This document shows, one piece after another, positions 44,234-52,657 of a stretch of 64,000 bases of DNA. The notes below the pieces were generated by a model. It worked only from the letters and a program-made list of their open reading frames with translations. It was not told where the DNA came from and ran no database searches. Position 1 is the first letter of the stretch. The number at the start of each line of letters is the position of its first letter. Made by a program: the position numbers and the translations under genes. Source of the stretch: DUPU01 sp050952465 (GTDB lineage: Bacteria; Bacillota; Dehalobacteriia; Dehalobacteriales; Dehalobacteriaceae); assembly GCA_050952465.1 (NCBI GenBank), contig JBMNKZ010000005.1, positions 186,001-250,000 on the forward strand, read 5' to 3'.

Positions 44234-45100
44234 ATGGCGGAAATATTAAAAGGTAAAGATGTGGCGGCTGCGATTAAAGAAACTTTAGCAGCCCAAATTG
44301 CAGAGATTAAGGAAAAGGGTATTATACCTAAATTGGGTATTGTCAGAGTGGGAGCCCGTCCCGATGATTTGTTTTATGAGGGCGGGGCCAAAAAGACCTG
44401 CGCCTCAATTGGCATGGACACCGAAGTGTTTGAATATCCTGAGGATATTGACCAGGAGTCTTTTGAAAAAGCAGTCCAGGAAGTCAACGCCCGAAAGGAC
44501 GTAAATGGGATCTTAATGTTTAGCCCTTTGCCAAAACATTTAAATGAAAGTAAGATCAGAGAATTGATTTCTCCGGACAAAGATGTAGACAGCCTTACAT
44601 TAGGGAGTGCCGCAAAAGTTTTTGTGGGAGACAAAACCGGATTTGCTCCCTGTACCCCTCAAGCAGTGATGGAAATTTTGCATCATTATAAAATCCCTCT
44701 TGAAGGACGCAAAGTAGCTGTGTTGGGCCGTTCCTTAGTGGTGGGGAAACCATTGGCCATGCTTTTGTTAGGGAAAGATGCCAATGCTACGGTAACAGTA
44801 TGTCATTCAAAAACAAAGGATTTGCCTGCTGTATGTCGGGATGCGGACATTTTAGTTGCGGCTGTGGGGCGAGCTAAAATGGTAAAAGCGAATTTTGTTA
44901 AACCCGGTCAAGTAGTTATTGATGTGGGTATTAATGAGGATCCTGATAACCCCGGAAAATACTGCGGTGATGTGGATTACGCGGAAGTTGAGCCCATCGT
45001 GGAAAAAATCACTCCGGTACCGGGTGGGGTAGGTTCTGTAACCACGGCAGTTTTATGCAAACATACTTTAATAGCCTGCAAAATGCAAAACCAGCTTTAA
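44234..45100 (+). CDS. folD: Methylenetetrahydrofolate dehydrogenase/cyclohydrolase FolD
   Basis: The 288-residue bifunctional enzyme oxidises methylene-THF with NAD(P) and hydrolyses methenyl-THF. It has the nucleotide-binding VLGRSLVVGKPLAMLLL near 157-173, ATVTVCHSKT, and the end signature TPVPGGVGSVTTAVL. The catalytic region FYEGGAKKTCASIGM is shifted from the usual YVxxKxK (here Y and KK), and GSVT replaces GPMT; these changes mark a divergent branch and could alter the cyclohydrolase activity, which FchA would then supply (inference). Confidence 0.88.
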   Translation: MAEILKGKDVAAAIKETLAAQIAEIKEKGIIPKLGIVRVGARPDDLFYEGGAKKTCASIGMDTEVFEYPEDIDQESFEKAVQEVNARKDVNGILMFSPLPKHLNESKIRELISPDKDVDSLTLGSAAKVFVGDKTGFAPCTPQAVMEILHHYKIPLEGRKVAVLGRSLVVGKPLAMLLLGKDANATVTVCHSKTKDLPAVCRDADILVAAVGRAKMVKANFVKPGQVVIDVGINEDPDNPGKYCGDVDYAEVEPIVEKITPVPGGVGSVTTAVLCKHTLIACKMQNQL

Positions 45101-45129
45101 AACTTATTAATAAATTAGAAAAAGTTAGA

Positions 45130-45162
45130 AAAAGTTGACCCTTTCGGGTCAAGCTTTTTCTT
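45130..45162 (+). terminator. Terminator after fchA-folD
   Basis: Stem AAAAGTTGACCC / GGGTCAAGCTTTT with a TTTC loop, then TCTTCC. Confidence 0.75.
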
Positions 45163-45238
45163 CCTGGGAGATGGTTAAAAAAACGGGAACCTTTTAACAA
45201 CCGGAAACGTCTATCAGGTAGAAAGGAGGGGAGCATGG

Positions 45239-46258
45239 ATGAATTGCAAAAAAGTACAAGACTTATTATCCCCTTACCTGGATCAGGTGCTGAGCGAGGA
45301 AGAAAATAATCTCATAGAGAAACACCTGGAAAAGTGCTCGTCTTGTCAACAGGAATTAACGAATCTGAAAAATGCATTGAGTATGATTCAGACTCTTCCT
45401 GAACTGCCTTTACCGGAAAACTTTCAGGTTGATTTGCGTCGTAAGCTGGCAGCAGTAAAGCACGGAGATGAAGAAGTCAAGAAAAAAGGATGGCTGATTA
45501 TTTTTCCTTATAGATGGGCATCTCTCTCTATGGCTGCTGTATTGTTGTTGGTATTGTATTCTTTTATGTCTCCTTTATTACCGAAACTTGAGAAACAATC
45601 GGATATCTCTGCACCCAACGATGTTTTAAATACGAAAATAGCGCGATTTGCCGCTGAAGACAGTTTAGCCAAGGAAAAGTCCCCCATACCGGATATGGCA
45701 GGAGAAGCGGATATTAATAGTGCTGATAAAGATACTGCCGCAGGAGAAATAGTTGTGTATCATCGGCAGGAAACATCTATTCAAAAAGAATTAGTGCAGG
45801 ATAAAGGTAATCCAGCTGGCGAGGCAGAAAAAGCTCCGGAAAATGCTCCCAAGATCGGTATACAAAGTATGGAAGATAGCCCAGAAAATAATAACGAAAT
45901 TATTAATAATGAAAATAATGATCCAGTTGAGGTTCAAAGAAAAGGCGAGGCTAACCGCAGTAAAATGTACATCGCCGGGATAAACCCTGTAGGTACGGAA
46001 CAAAACTGGGATGGTGGAGAAGAAAACACCATAACTGAACCTAGTGTTATGGAATTTAAAATTAATACCAATAATTTTGAAGAGCTTTTAAAGCGCATTG
46101 GCGATTATTCTGGGGAAATTTCTCAGGAAAAGGACACCTATATTGTTACTGTTACCCAAGATAAACTGCCTCAGGTTTTGTCAGAGATAAAAGCTGCAGA
46201 GTCAGTAAATGCTGAAGTTTATGGATATACCTTGCTTAAGATAATCATAAAGGAATAG
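45239..46258 (+). CDS. Zinc-finger anti-sigma-factor-like membrane protein
   Basis: The 339-residue protein starts with a zf-HC2 zinc finger (NCKKVQDLLSPYLDQ, then HLEKCSSCQQEL; HxxxCxxC at about 31-37), a single membrane helix near 95-112, a low-complexity charged/Asn-rich extracytoplasmic stretch (about 120-260), and a C-terminal DUF4349-like domain (about 265-339). Anti-sigma factors of this type bind an ECF sigma factor, but no sigma gene is next to it. ATG follows AAAGGAGGGG. Partner unknown. Confidence 0.75.
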   Translation: MNCKKVQDLLSPYLDQVLSEEENNLIEKHLEKCSSCQQELTNLKNALSMIQTLPELPLPENFQVDLRRKLAAVKHGDEEVKKKGWLIIFPYRWASLSMAAVLLLVLYSFMSPLLPKLEKQSDISAPNDVLNTKIARFAAEDSLAKEKSPIPDMAGEADINSADKDTAAGEIVVYHRQETSIQKELVQDKGNPAGEAEKAPENAPKIGIQSMEDSPENNNEIINNENNDPVEVQRKGEANRSKMYIAGINPVGTEQNWDGGEENTITEPSVMEFKINTNNFEELLKRIGDYSGEISQEKDTYIVTVTQDKLPQVLSEIKAAESVNAEVYGYTLLKIIIKE

Positions 46259-46291
46259 GACGCTCCCTCTAAATGGCGGCGTTTTATCTAT

Positions 46292-46330
46292 CGGTATGCG
46301 TGGGAAAAGCTTTCCCCCATACCGTTTATT
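46292..46330 (+). terminator. Terminator after the anti-sigma-like gene
   Basis: Long stem CGGTATG-GTGGGAAA / TTTCCCCC-ATACCG with an AGC loop, then TTTATTTTATC. Confidence 0.8.
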
Positions 46331-46503
46331 TTATCTCATTAAGCTCTTGAACCCTTGTTAAATAATGCTAAAATAAAAGAGGGAAAATATTTGTAGGCTG
46401 GAAAAGATATGATTGTTTTCCTGAATAGATAAATAAGGGGATTCAAATGACCCCTAAAATTAATAAATTTAAACTCAATTTAATAATTTTGGGAGGGATT
46501 AAT

Positions 46504-47649
46504 ATGGATGATGAGAGATTTTATAAGGAAGAAGTAGAAAAGAGTACTCCGAAATATGGAAAAAGGACAATTGCCTTGGTTTTGGTAATAGGTTTAATTC
46601 TCGGAGTTTATATTGGCTTAAATGTGGAAAAGTATTCGGAAAACTATGGTATCGGCTCGGAAGTTGTTTATGCTACCGAAAATGAACAGGAAAATAAAAA
46701 TAACATCATCACTAACCAGCTTTCGCCGGTTGTTCCTATTGCAAAAAAAGTTTCGCCTTCTATTGTGGCCATCGAAATTAAATCCGCAGGCAGGGACTTT
46801 TTCGGACAGCGTTTTGAAAGTAAAGGAACAGGCTCCGGAATTATTATTGATAATCAGGGGCACATTGTGACCAATAACCATGTAGTGGAAGGAGCTCATA
46901 ATCTAACTGTTATCTTAAAAGACGGTACAAAATTGGATGCTGTATTGGTAGGACGGGATGCCACATCGGATTTAGCGGTAATTAAAGTGGAAAAAGACGG
47001 CTTGCCGGTGGCGGAACTAGGTGACTCTTCAAAAATTGAGGTAGGTGAGCTGGCTGTGGCCATCGGTAGTCCTATGAGCACGGAGTTTGCCGGGTCGGTA
47101 ACAGCGGGAATTATCAGTGGTATTGATCGGCAGGTTGCTTTAGGAGATAAAACTTTGACCTTAATTCAAACGGATGCTGCCATTAACCCGGGAAACAGCG
47201 GGGGAGCTTTAGTGAATGGAGAAGGAAAGGTTATTGGGATCAATACGGTGAAGTTTGCTCAGTCGGCGGTGGAAGGGATGGGATTTGCCATACCCATTAA
47301 TGAAGCCAAACCGATCATAGAAGAATTAATTAAAAACAAAAAAATAGTTCGACCATATTTAGGTATACAGGGGATAACCGTTACCAAAGAAGATGCCGAA
47401 ATCTACGACTTGCCCCAGGGAATTTATGTAGGTGAAGTGGTACCTTTTAGCGGTGCGGAACAAGCAGGAATCAAAAAAGGAGAAGTTATTACGAAAGTTA
47501 ACGGGAAAAGAGTTTATAAAATTGAAGAATTGGTAGATATCATATCCAAGTCAAAGGTAGGAGATATTCTGCAGCTGGAAGTTTATGATCAGTATAATAA
47601 AGCCAGGACGGTATCTGTTAAATTAAAAGGTAATATATCTGATAGATAA
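46504..47649 (+). CDS. htrA: HtrA/DegP-like membrane-anchored serine protease
   Basis: The 381-residue trypsin-like protease has an N-terminal membrane anchor (about 22-40), a catalytic triad in VTNNHVV (His), TSDLAVIKV (Asp) and NPGNSGGALV (Ser), and one PDZ domain (about 290-375). It degrades or refolds misfolded proteins outside the membrane. ATG at 46504 follows GGGAGGGATTA and is preferred to the ATG at 46447, which lacks a ribosome binding site. A terminator follows. Confidence 0.92.
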   Translation: MDDERFYKEEVEKSTPKYGKRTIALVLVIGLILGVYIGLNVEKYSENYGIGSEVVYATENEQENKNNIITNQLSPVVPIAKKVSPSIVAIEIKSAGRDFFGQRFESKGTGSGIIIDNQGHIVTNNHVVEGAHNLTVILKDGTKLDAVLVGRDATSDLAVIKVEKDGLPVAELGDSSKIEVGELAVAIGSPMSTEFAGSVTAGIISGIDRQVALGDKTLTLIQTDAAINPGNSGGALVNGEGKVIGINTVKFAQSAVEGMGFAIPINEAKPIIEELIKNKKIVRPYLGIQGITVTKEDAEIYDLPQGIYVGEVVPFSGAEQAGIKKGEVITKVNGKRVYKIEELVDIISKSKVGDILQLEVYDQYNKARTVSVKLKGNISDR

Positions 47650-47676
47650 GAGGGGAGTCCCTTGTCTGCCAAATAG

Positions 47677-47702
47677 AAAATCCGCGTAAGCGGATTTTCT
47701 TT
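47677..47702 (+). terminator. Terminator after htrA
   Basis: AAAATCCGC-GTAA-GCGGATTTT, then CTTTTGG. Confidence 0.85.
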
Positions 47703-47793
47703 TGGCTGAATTTTTACGGCAGATCTAAGAAAATTTTTTGCAACCGAAAAATTTTTACTGTTTAGTTATCACGGACAAATTGAATCGCTAATA

Positions 47794-47928
47794 TTAAAAA
47801 CTGGTTTTTTCCAAATCGGTAGATTGCACTTCGTGTTGGGATTGGTCTAGGCTTAAAGGAGCTTCATTACTGGTTTTACCCAAATATTTTGCTTCTTTTT
47901 TGTTATTTTTTTTAGTCATTTTGAGCAT
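47794..47928 (-). CDS. Small lysine-rich protein (44 aa), unknown
   Basis: The frame begins MLKMTKKNNKKEAKYLGK and ends TDLEKTSF, 44 residues. A good ribosome binding site GAGGTGAT sits 4 bases before ATG (47926-47928). Lysine-rich start and acidic end give a polar protein with no membrane part. No family is recognised. An internal ATG (47919) would give 41 residues. Confidence 0.5.
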   Translation of the reverse strand: MLKMTKKNNKKEAKYLGKTSNEAPLSLDQSQHEVQSTDLEKTSF

Positions 47929-48162
47929 AATATCACCTCAAAAAATAGGTTAACCTTTTTTGGGGGATTAATGTTAGGGAATTTATGGCATGATATGGCC
48001 TAGATTATAAATTAACTGTGTTTAACATTTTGTCAACTTTTCTACCAATATTTAGTAAGATTTTAAATTAAAAAAAATAATTAGCTTCCCTATTTCGACA
48101 TAGTTTTCTTATTCTAAGTGTTATTATTTTATTGTCAAAATATCAGAAAGGGATGTAGATAT

Positions 48163-48342
48163 ATGTCAGCGTGTGTAGAGAAAATATACGCTAATATCCT
48201 AGATAGTGAGCGAAACAAATTTTATCTTGTAGTGGAAACTTATAAAGGAGAGCTGCAGCATAAAAGTGTTTTGCTAGCCAGCCAGAGAATGGATATTATC
48301 ATTTTAGATTGGTACCGGCGTCGAAAATTAAAATCTCAGTAA
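48163..48342 (+). CDS. Small protein (59 aa), unknown
   Basis: It reads MSACVEKIYANILDSERNKF then YLVVETYKGELQHKS and ends in a basic WYRRRKLKSQ. ATG follows AAAGGGATG. It is closed by a terminator, which supports a real gene. No family is recognised; the small alpha/beta pattern and basic tail do not suggest a role. Confidence 0.55.
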   Translation: MSACVEKIYANILDSERNKFYLVVETYKGELQHKSVLLASQRMDIIILDWYRRRKLKSQ

Positions 48343-48365
48343 TCTAAAGTGTCATTATGATAGTT

Positions 48366-48397
48366 AAACCTCCCTTAAATTTAGGAGGTTTTTTTAA
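48366..48397 (+). terminator. Terminator after the 59-aa gene
   Basis: AAACCTCC / GGAGGTTT stem, then TTTTTAATTC. Confidence 0.8.
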
Positions 48398-48501
48398 TTC
48401 TCTGCGCGGTTGGGATTAATCATTATCTCCCTTTGACTTAGGAACATTAGTAGGATAATCTAAAATAAAATTATTAATATAGTGTTACTAAGGAGTATAG
48501 A

Positions 48502-49368
48502 ATGGTTTATTTAAGTCTTTTCACTTTCCCAAATGAGGATATGGAATTCAACTTTTTCATGGGCATTAAAAGAACGTGCTATGACTCATATTACCCATTT
48601 AAGATATTATCAAGACAGGGTCTTGAAAAGATTGTTTTTGCTCCAATTACCATTTTATATGGCGGAAATGGTTCGGGAAAATCTACGGCATTAAATGTAA
48701 TAGCAGAAAAAACAGGAATTAGCCGTGATTCTATCTTCAATAAATCCAATTTTTTTACTGACTATGTCGATATGTGTAAGATGGATCTTAAAGTGGACAT
48801 CCCTGAGAATAGCAGGATTATAACCAGTGACGATGTATTTGACTATATGTTGAATATCCGTAATTTAAATGAAGGAATTGACCAAAAACGGGAAAAACTT
48901 TTTGAAGAATATTTAGATGCTAAATATTCTAATTTTCAAATGAAATCTATAGCAGACTATGAGCAACTAAAAAAAGTAAATATTGCTAGATCTACAACGC
49001 AGTCCCGTTTTGTAAGAAATAAATTGATTAGTAATGTACGGGAATATTCCAATGGGGAAAGTGCATTTTTATATTTTACCGAAAAGATAGGTGAAAACGG
49101 ACTTTATTTATTGGATGAGCCTGAAAACAGTCTTTCTCCAGAACGTCAATTGGAATTAACAAGGTTTATCGAGGATTCTGCACGATTTTTTGGATGTCAA
49201 TTTGTTATATCAACACATTCGCCGTTTTTACTTGCCATGAGAGGAGCAAAAATATATAACCTTGACGAAAAACCTGCGAACACAAAACGATGGACGGAAT
49301 TGAAAAGCGTACGGGTATATTATGACTTTTTCAAAAGGCATGAAAACGATTTTTTGAAAAGAGGATGA
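48502..49368 (+). CDS. AAA/ABC-type ATPase of unknown role
   Basis: The 288-residue ATPase has Walker A YGGNGSGKSTALN (about 53-65), ABC-like signature YSNGESAF (about 182-189), Walker B LYLLDEPENSLSP (about 202-214) and a switch histidine in ISTHSPFL. It resembles the AAA_21/RecF-like ATPases found singly or with toxin or nuclease partners. No partner lies beside it. ATG follows AAGGAG. It is the last gene before the tRNA-Leu scar, so it probably belongs to the chromosome and not to the island. Confidence 0.82.
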   Translation: MVYLSLFTFPNEDMEFNFFMGIKRTCYDSYYPFKILSRQGLEKIVFAPITILYGGNGSGKSTALNVIAEKTGISRDSIFNKSNFFTDYVDMCKMDLKVDIPENSRIITSDDVFDYMLNIRNLNEGIDQKREKLFEEYLDAKYSNFQMKSIADYEQLKKVNIARSTTQSRFVRNKLISNVREYSNGESAFLYFTEKIGENGLYLLDEPENSLSPERQLELTRFIEDSARFFGCQFVISTHSPFLLAMRGAKIYNLDEKPANTKRWTELKSVRVYYDFFKRHENDFLKRG

Positions 49369-49415
49369 AAAAATATTGCCAAAATAACGACGGGATTTGA
49401 ATCAAGAATCAAGAA

Positions 49416-49451
49416 TAAAGAAAAGAAAAGTAGCAGGGAAAATCCCTGCTA
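49416..49451 (-). terminator. Native terminator of the tRNA-Leu gene
   Basis: On the minus strand TAGCAGGGA-TTT-TCCCTGCTA is followed by CTTTTCTTTTC, directly downstream of the tRNA fragment. It shows that the left side is the original downstream flank of the tRNA. Confidence 0.75.
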
Positions 49452-49459
49452 TTATAAAT

Positions 49460-49517
49460 TGGTGCCGAAGGCCGGGGTCGAACCGGCACGGTATCGCTAC
49501 CACTGGATTTTGAGTCC
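49460..49517 (-). pseudogene. 3' half of tRNA-Leu(CAA), attachment-site remnant
   Basis: Read on the minus strand: anticodon loop CTCAAAA (CAA), 3' side of the anticodon stem TCCAG, variable arm GGTA-GCGA-TACC, T arm GCCGG-TTCGACC-CCGGC, acceptor 3' side CTTCGGC and encoded ACCA. The 5' half (acceptor GCCGAAG, D arm) is missing; upstream bases pair only three of five positions of the anticodon stem. This is what remains at one end of an element inserted in a tRNA 3' half. Confidence 0.8.
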
Positions 49518-49806
49518 CTCAACTTCACCGGAAGCATCGGGAATGCAACGTACTCTACCGGAATCCTCAGACCCCAGGAAACCTTGTATAATGCGGGTTT
49601 GCGGCACTTAAAACCCGAAAACCCACGTCACTCCAAGGCTCTCTCAAAAGAGCGGTTTTGACATAAATTTTGGACGTTGGAGGGATATTGGAGGGATGTG
49701 CAGGAGGGATATCCGGACCATCTGCCGTCGGAACGTCGAACGTGTATTAATTAAAAACCAATATTGTAACAGTCATCCTACCATTGACAAATCTTTTCAG
49801 GAGCTG
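49518..49806. other. Non-coding island end with short repeats
   Basis: Between the att remnant and the excisionase-like gene. It has two direct copies of TTGGAGGGAT (49676-49700 area) like integrase arm-binding sites, and an inverted CTCAAAAGAGCGGTTTTGA. The open frame upstream of 49807 is not considered coding. Confidence 0.5.
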
Positions 49807-50055
49807 ATGACTGAGAAAAATCAAGAATATTACGAGCAGCTTTTTGAGGCATACCCTGATGTCGTTACGCTGGATGAATTCAGAGCCATGTTGGGCGGCA
49901 TCGATGAAAAAACGGCACGAAAGATTTTGCATGGGAAACATATAAAATACTTTTTCATCCGCAGTGCCTATAGGATACCTAAAGTATGGGTTATCGAGTA
50001 TGTGTTAAGCGACCATTATGCCCAATACCGCCAAGAGCTAAAAGTACAGTGTTAA
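49807..50055 (+). CDS. Excisionase-like HTH protein of an integrative element
   Basis: The 82-residue protein starts MTEKNQEYYEQLFEAYPDVV and has an HTH of the excisionase type (TLDEFRAMLGGIDEKTARKI, then FIRSAYRIPKVWVIEYV). Such genes sit next to the att site of Firmicute integrative elements and often pair with a tyrosine integrase. ATG at 49807 has AGGAGCTG just upstream; a frame open to 49696 exists without a ribosome binding site. No integrase follows: a transposon begins 38 bp after the stop. Confidence 0.7.
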   Translation: MTEKNQEYYEQLFEAYPDVVTLDEFRAMLGGIDEKTARKILHGKHIKYFFIRSAYRIPKVWVIEYVLSDHYAQYRQELKVQC

Positions 50056-50092
50056 TGCTACCGCATAATGACCAACCACAGCTGGTGTAAGT

Positions 50093-50120
50093 TGTCCATA
50101 TTTTGACGGATATATTGACC
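50093..50120 (+). repeat. Left terminal inverted repeat
   Basis: Begins TGTCCATATTTTGACGG at 50093 and ends GACC at 50120. Further TTGGTCAGTCAGTCCGTC copies inside are probable extra transposase-binding sites. Confidence 0.65.
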
Positions 50121-50221
50121 AGAAATGAGAGAGTCCGTTGGTCAGTCAGTCCGTCAATTTTGGAGGATAAAGATTGAGGGGAGCCGGCCACCATTTAGGA
50201 AACCGGCTTTGTATCAACAAA

Positions 50222-50476
50222 TTACATTTGTGATCTAAGACTAAGAAGATCACCCCTAGCTTCGCAGAGCTTCTCCTTGAAAACTAAAGTGAACCAGGCC
50301 GTTCTGTTTCTGGTTGGCGGATACCGGCAGAATTTATCATAGACTTTACAAACGGCTTCGATCATCTCTTCCTGGACGAAGCCATGAGTTTCAGCTATTT
50401 CAATTGCCAGTGGCAGTAAATCGTAAAAGCCCGTGCGAATAAAATAATCCTCTAGGCTTAGATTTCTTGGATTCAT
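50222..50476 (-). CDS. Small transposon-encoded protein (84 aa), unknown
   Basis: The protein begins MNPRNLSLEDYFIRTGFYDLL and is helical and acidic. It overlaps the end of the ATPase gene by 4 bp (ATGA), so it is co-translated with the transposase genes and is likely an accessory of the element. I do not recognise the family. It is too short to be TniQ. Confidence 0.6.
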   Translation of the reverse strand: MNPRNLSLEDYFIRTGFYDLLPLAIEIAETHGFVQEEMIEAVCKVYDKFCRYPPTRNRTAWFTLVFKEKLCEARGDLLSLRSQM

Positions 50477-51282
50477 GAGAGTTCCCCCTCAATGACCCGT
50501 TTCACCATCCGGTCATCAATGATCCGATGACCATTCTGTGCACCATACATCAGCGCATGGGTACATACTTTATTGATCAGTCTGGCTGTTCCGCTGGAAA
50601 AACGGTAGATGTCATCAATGGCCTGATCGGAAAAGATATCCTGAGTGGCTCCGGCATAAGCCAAATGCTTATTGATATAGGCTCCTACTTCAGAGCGATC
50701 ATAATAGTTCAGTTTGCATTGCAGATCAATTCGCTGCCTTATGGCAGCATAAGATTGAAGCTGCAAACGATCCCAGAGTTCTGTTTGTCCGACTAAGATG
50801 AGGGCCATCGGGCTTTGAGCGTCCATATTCATGTTTAAGAGAAAGCGGACTTCCTCCAGCATCTCTTTGTCCAGCAGATGGGCTTCATCCACGACCACTA
50901 CCGGTTGTTGATGATGAACCACCTGCATGAGTTCTACTTCCCGGTGCAGCTGCCGTTTGGCATCACCCCGATAGAACTTAGCTTCATGCCCAAGCTGTTC
51001 TAAGAGCCCTTTGTAAAAATGGCGTGGGGTTAACTTCGAATCGGAGATATACAGTACTTTAAATTTAGCAGGGTTTAGGATTTCAGCATAACAACGGATG
51101 GTGGTTGTCTTTCCGGTACCGCAGTCCCCAGTAATGACAGCAAACCATCTGCGCTCAGCTGCATACTGAAGTCGGCCCAAAGTCTCTTCGAGTACTGCGG
51201 ATTTATACAATTCCTCAGTCGGAATATCTCGAGAAAAGGGTACCCGATTTAAGTTGTAAAAGGATTCAAACACGACTGCCAT
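50473..51282 (-). CDS. tniB: TniB/ExeA-type AAA+ ATPase of the transposon
   Basis: The 269-residue AAA+ protein begins VFESFYNLNRVPFSRDIPTE (after MA) and has Walker A GDCGTGKTTTIR (about 52-63) and Walker B VVVVDEAHLLD (about 125-135), with a C-terminal winged region. In Mu/Tn5053/Tn7-like elements such ATPases bind target DNA and direct or activate the DDE transposase. It overlaps the transposase end by 17 bp. The product is intact. Confidence 0.88.
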   Translation of the reverse strand: MAVVFESFYNLNRVPFSRDIPTEELYKSAVLEETLGRLQYAAERRWFAVITGDCGTGKTTTIRCYAEILNPAKFKVLYISDSKLTPRHFYKGLLEQLGHEAKFYRGDAKRQLHREVELMQVVHHQQPVVVVDEAHLLDKEMLEEVRFLLNMNMDAQSPMALILVGQTELWDRLQLQSYAAIRQRIDLQCKLNYYDRSEVGAYINKHLAYAGATQDIFSDQAIDDIYRFSSGTARLINKVCTHALMYGAQNGHRIIDDRMVKRVIEGELS

Positions 51283-52618
51283 CCTCCTTTCCTAAACCAC
51301 GAAAGGATAGGGCGGGATTTTGGCGGCACTGTCTTTCTTTATTCTTAAGTGCGGCTGCACTGAGGAGTCTGGAGGAATCTGCGCTTTTCACTTCCAAGTG
51401 CTCGGGCATTTCCGAACGTTTGCCCACACGTGTACCAATGAGCATTTCTTTAGCTTGCCAGGGAGCATAACCCTCATATTCGATGGTGAGTTCTGTAATA
51501 TCCGCCGGATCATAGACAACGCTGACGGTGCAGCCGATGAAATTTAAGCCCACTTCATATTTTTTACTCATGAAGTTAATACAACCGGACTTATCCACTT
51601 TTCGGGACTCACAATGCAAGAAGGCACTGGTGAGTATCTCCGGTTCAATAAAGCGTAAAGGATGGCTGTCACTCTGAAAGGCTGCCCTAGGACTTACGTT
51701 ATCTTTTAGAGCAGTATGGGGTTTGTTCTGGTAGCACTCTGAAAGCCAGATTTGGAATAATTCATTCAGTCGATCCAAGGTTTTCGGCTTTTCTAACGCA
51801 GCTTCTCGTAAGAAAGAATCGACCGTTTGGTTGAATTTTTCAACTTTGCCGGTAGCCTCTGGAGAGTAGGGCCTCGCATATAGCAGCCGTATTCCCAGCT
51901 TGGAACAGGTACGGGCCATCCATTTGGTCCTATACTGCTTGCCGTTGTCAAAGTAAACAGCCTCAGGTGCCCCCCATTTTTGGATGGCATTACGGAAACA
52001 GTCTTCCACGATTGCTTGGTCTAAAGTTGGATAAAAGGAGCCATGTAGAACAAACCGGGTCGCGTCATCCAGAAATGTGACCAGAAAGACTTGTTTCTTC
52101 GTGCCACCTGGGCCAATTGGCAGATAAGGACCGTATTTTATGTCCGAATGGATCAGTTGGTTACGGTAACGTTTTTGGAATCGCCTGGATGCTACGCCAC
52201 TATCGGTATACATCCGCATTTGTCGGCTGCTGTAACCACATTTAAGTAATTTTTCTTGCAGCGTAGCGCGTTTAATCTCTCCCGGGTTGGCCTTGCCTTC
52301 CCATTCTAAGATCTGTATGATCTGAGAAACACTACGGCTTGGAACCTCACGCCGAAGGAGGATTGCCTGGTCAAGCAGGTCACAAGCTATTGCTGTAGAC
52401 TCTTTTCTGCCTTTACCCTTCGGCCTTAATCCGGGAAATCCGTCTTTGCGATACTCCGTCAAATACCGGCGGATTGTTCTGTCTGAAACACCGTTTTCTT
52501 CGCAGATACGTTTTCGTATTTCCCGCTCTTTGGCTGGGTCCAGCCCGTCTGCTAAAAGCGGCAACAAAAGCTGTACCCTTAATGTGGCGATCTCTTCCGC
52601 TTTCTTTTGATCATCCAT
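51266..52618 (-). CDS. tniA: DDE transposase, rve fold with Mu-type C-terminus (TniA-like)
   Basis: The 450-residue protein has an N-terminal HTH region (about 30-130), a catalytic core with D in HSDIKYGPY (about 160), D in YFDNGKQY (about 220) and E in GKVEKFNQ (about 258), and a C-terminal beta-barrel-like Mu domain. The DDE spacing fits the family, and the gene has no stop or frameshift. It would cut and join the TGTCCA ends. Start ATG is at 52618, downstream of the DUF6431 gene. Confidence 0.9.
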   Translation of the reverse strand: MDDQKKAEEIATLRVQLLLPLLADGLDPAKEREIRKRICEENGVSDRTIRRYLTEYRKDGFPGLRPKGKGRKESTAIACDLLDQAILLRREVPSRSVSQIIQILEWEGKANPGEIKRATLQEKLLKCGYSSRQMRMYTDSGVASRRFQKRYRNQLIHSDIKYGPYLPIGPGGTKKQVFLVTFLDDATRFVLHGSFYPTLDQAIVEDCFRNAIQKWGAPEAVYFDNGKQYRTKWMARTCSKLGIRLLYARPYSPEATGKVEKFNQTVDSFLREAALEKPKTLDRLNELFQIWLSECYQNKPHTALKDNVSPRAAFQSDSHPLRFIEPEILTSAFLHCESRKVDKSGCINFMSKKYEVGLNFIGCTVSVVYDPADITELTIEYEGYAPWQAKEMLIGTRVGKRSEMPEHLEVKSADSSRLLSAAALKNKERQCRQNPALSFRGLGKEDGSRV

Positions 52619-52657
52619 CTCAAAACACCTTCCTTAAGACTTTTCTTCAAGTCTATC

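Noticed and set aside
48502..49368. AAA ATPase as part of the island
   Set aside because: It lies on the chromosomal side of the tRNA-Leu remnant and its terminator.
49460..49560. Complete tRNA-Leu gene
   Set aside because: No 5' acceptor or D arm can be folded on the right side; only the 3' half is present.
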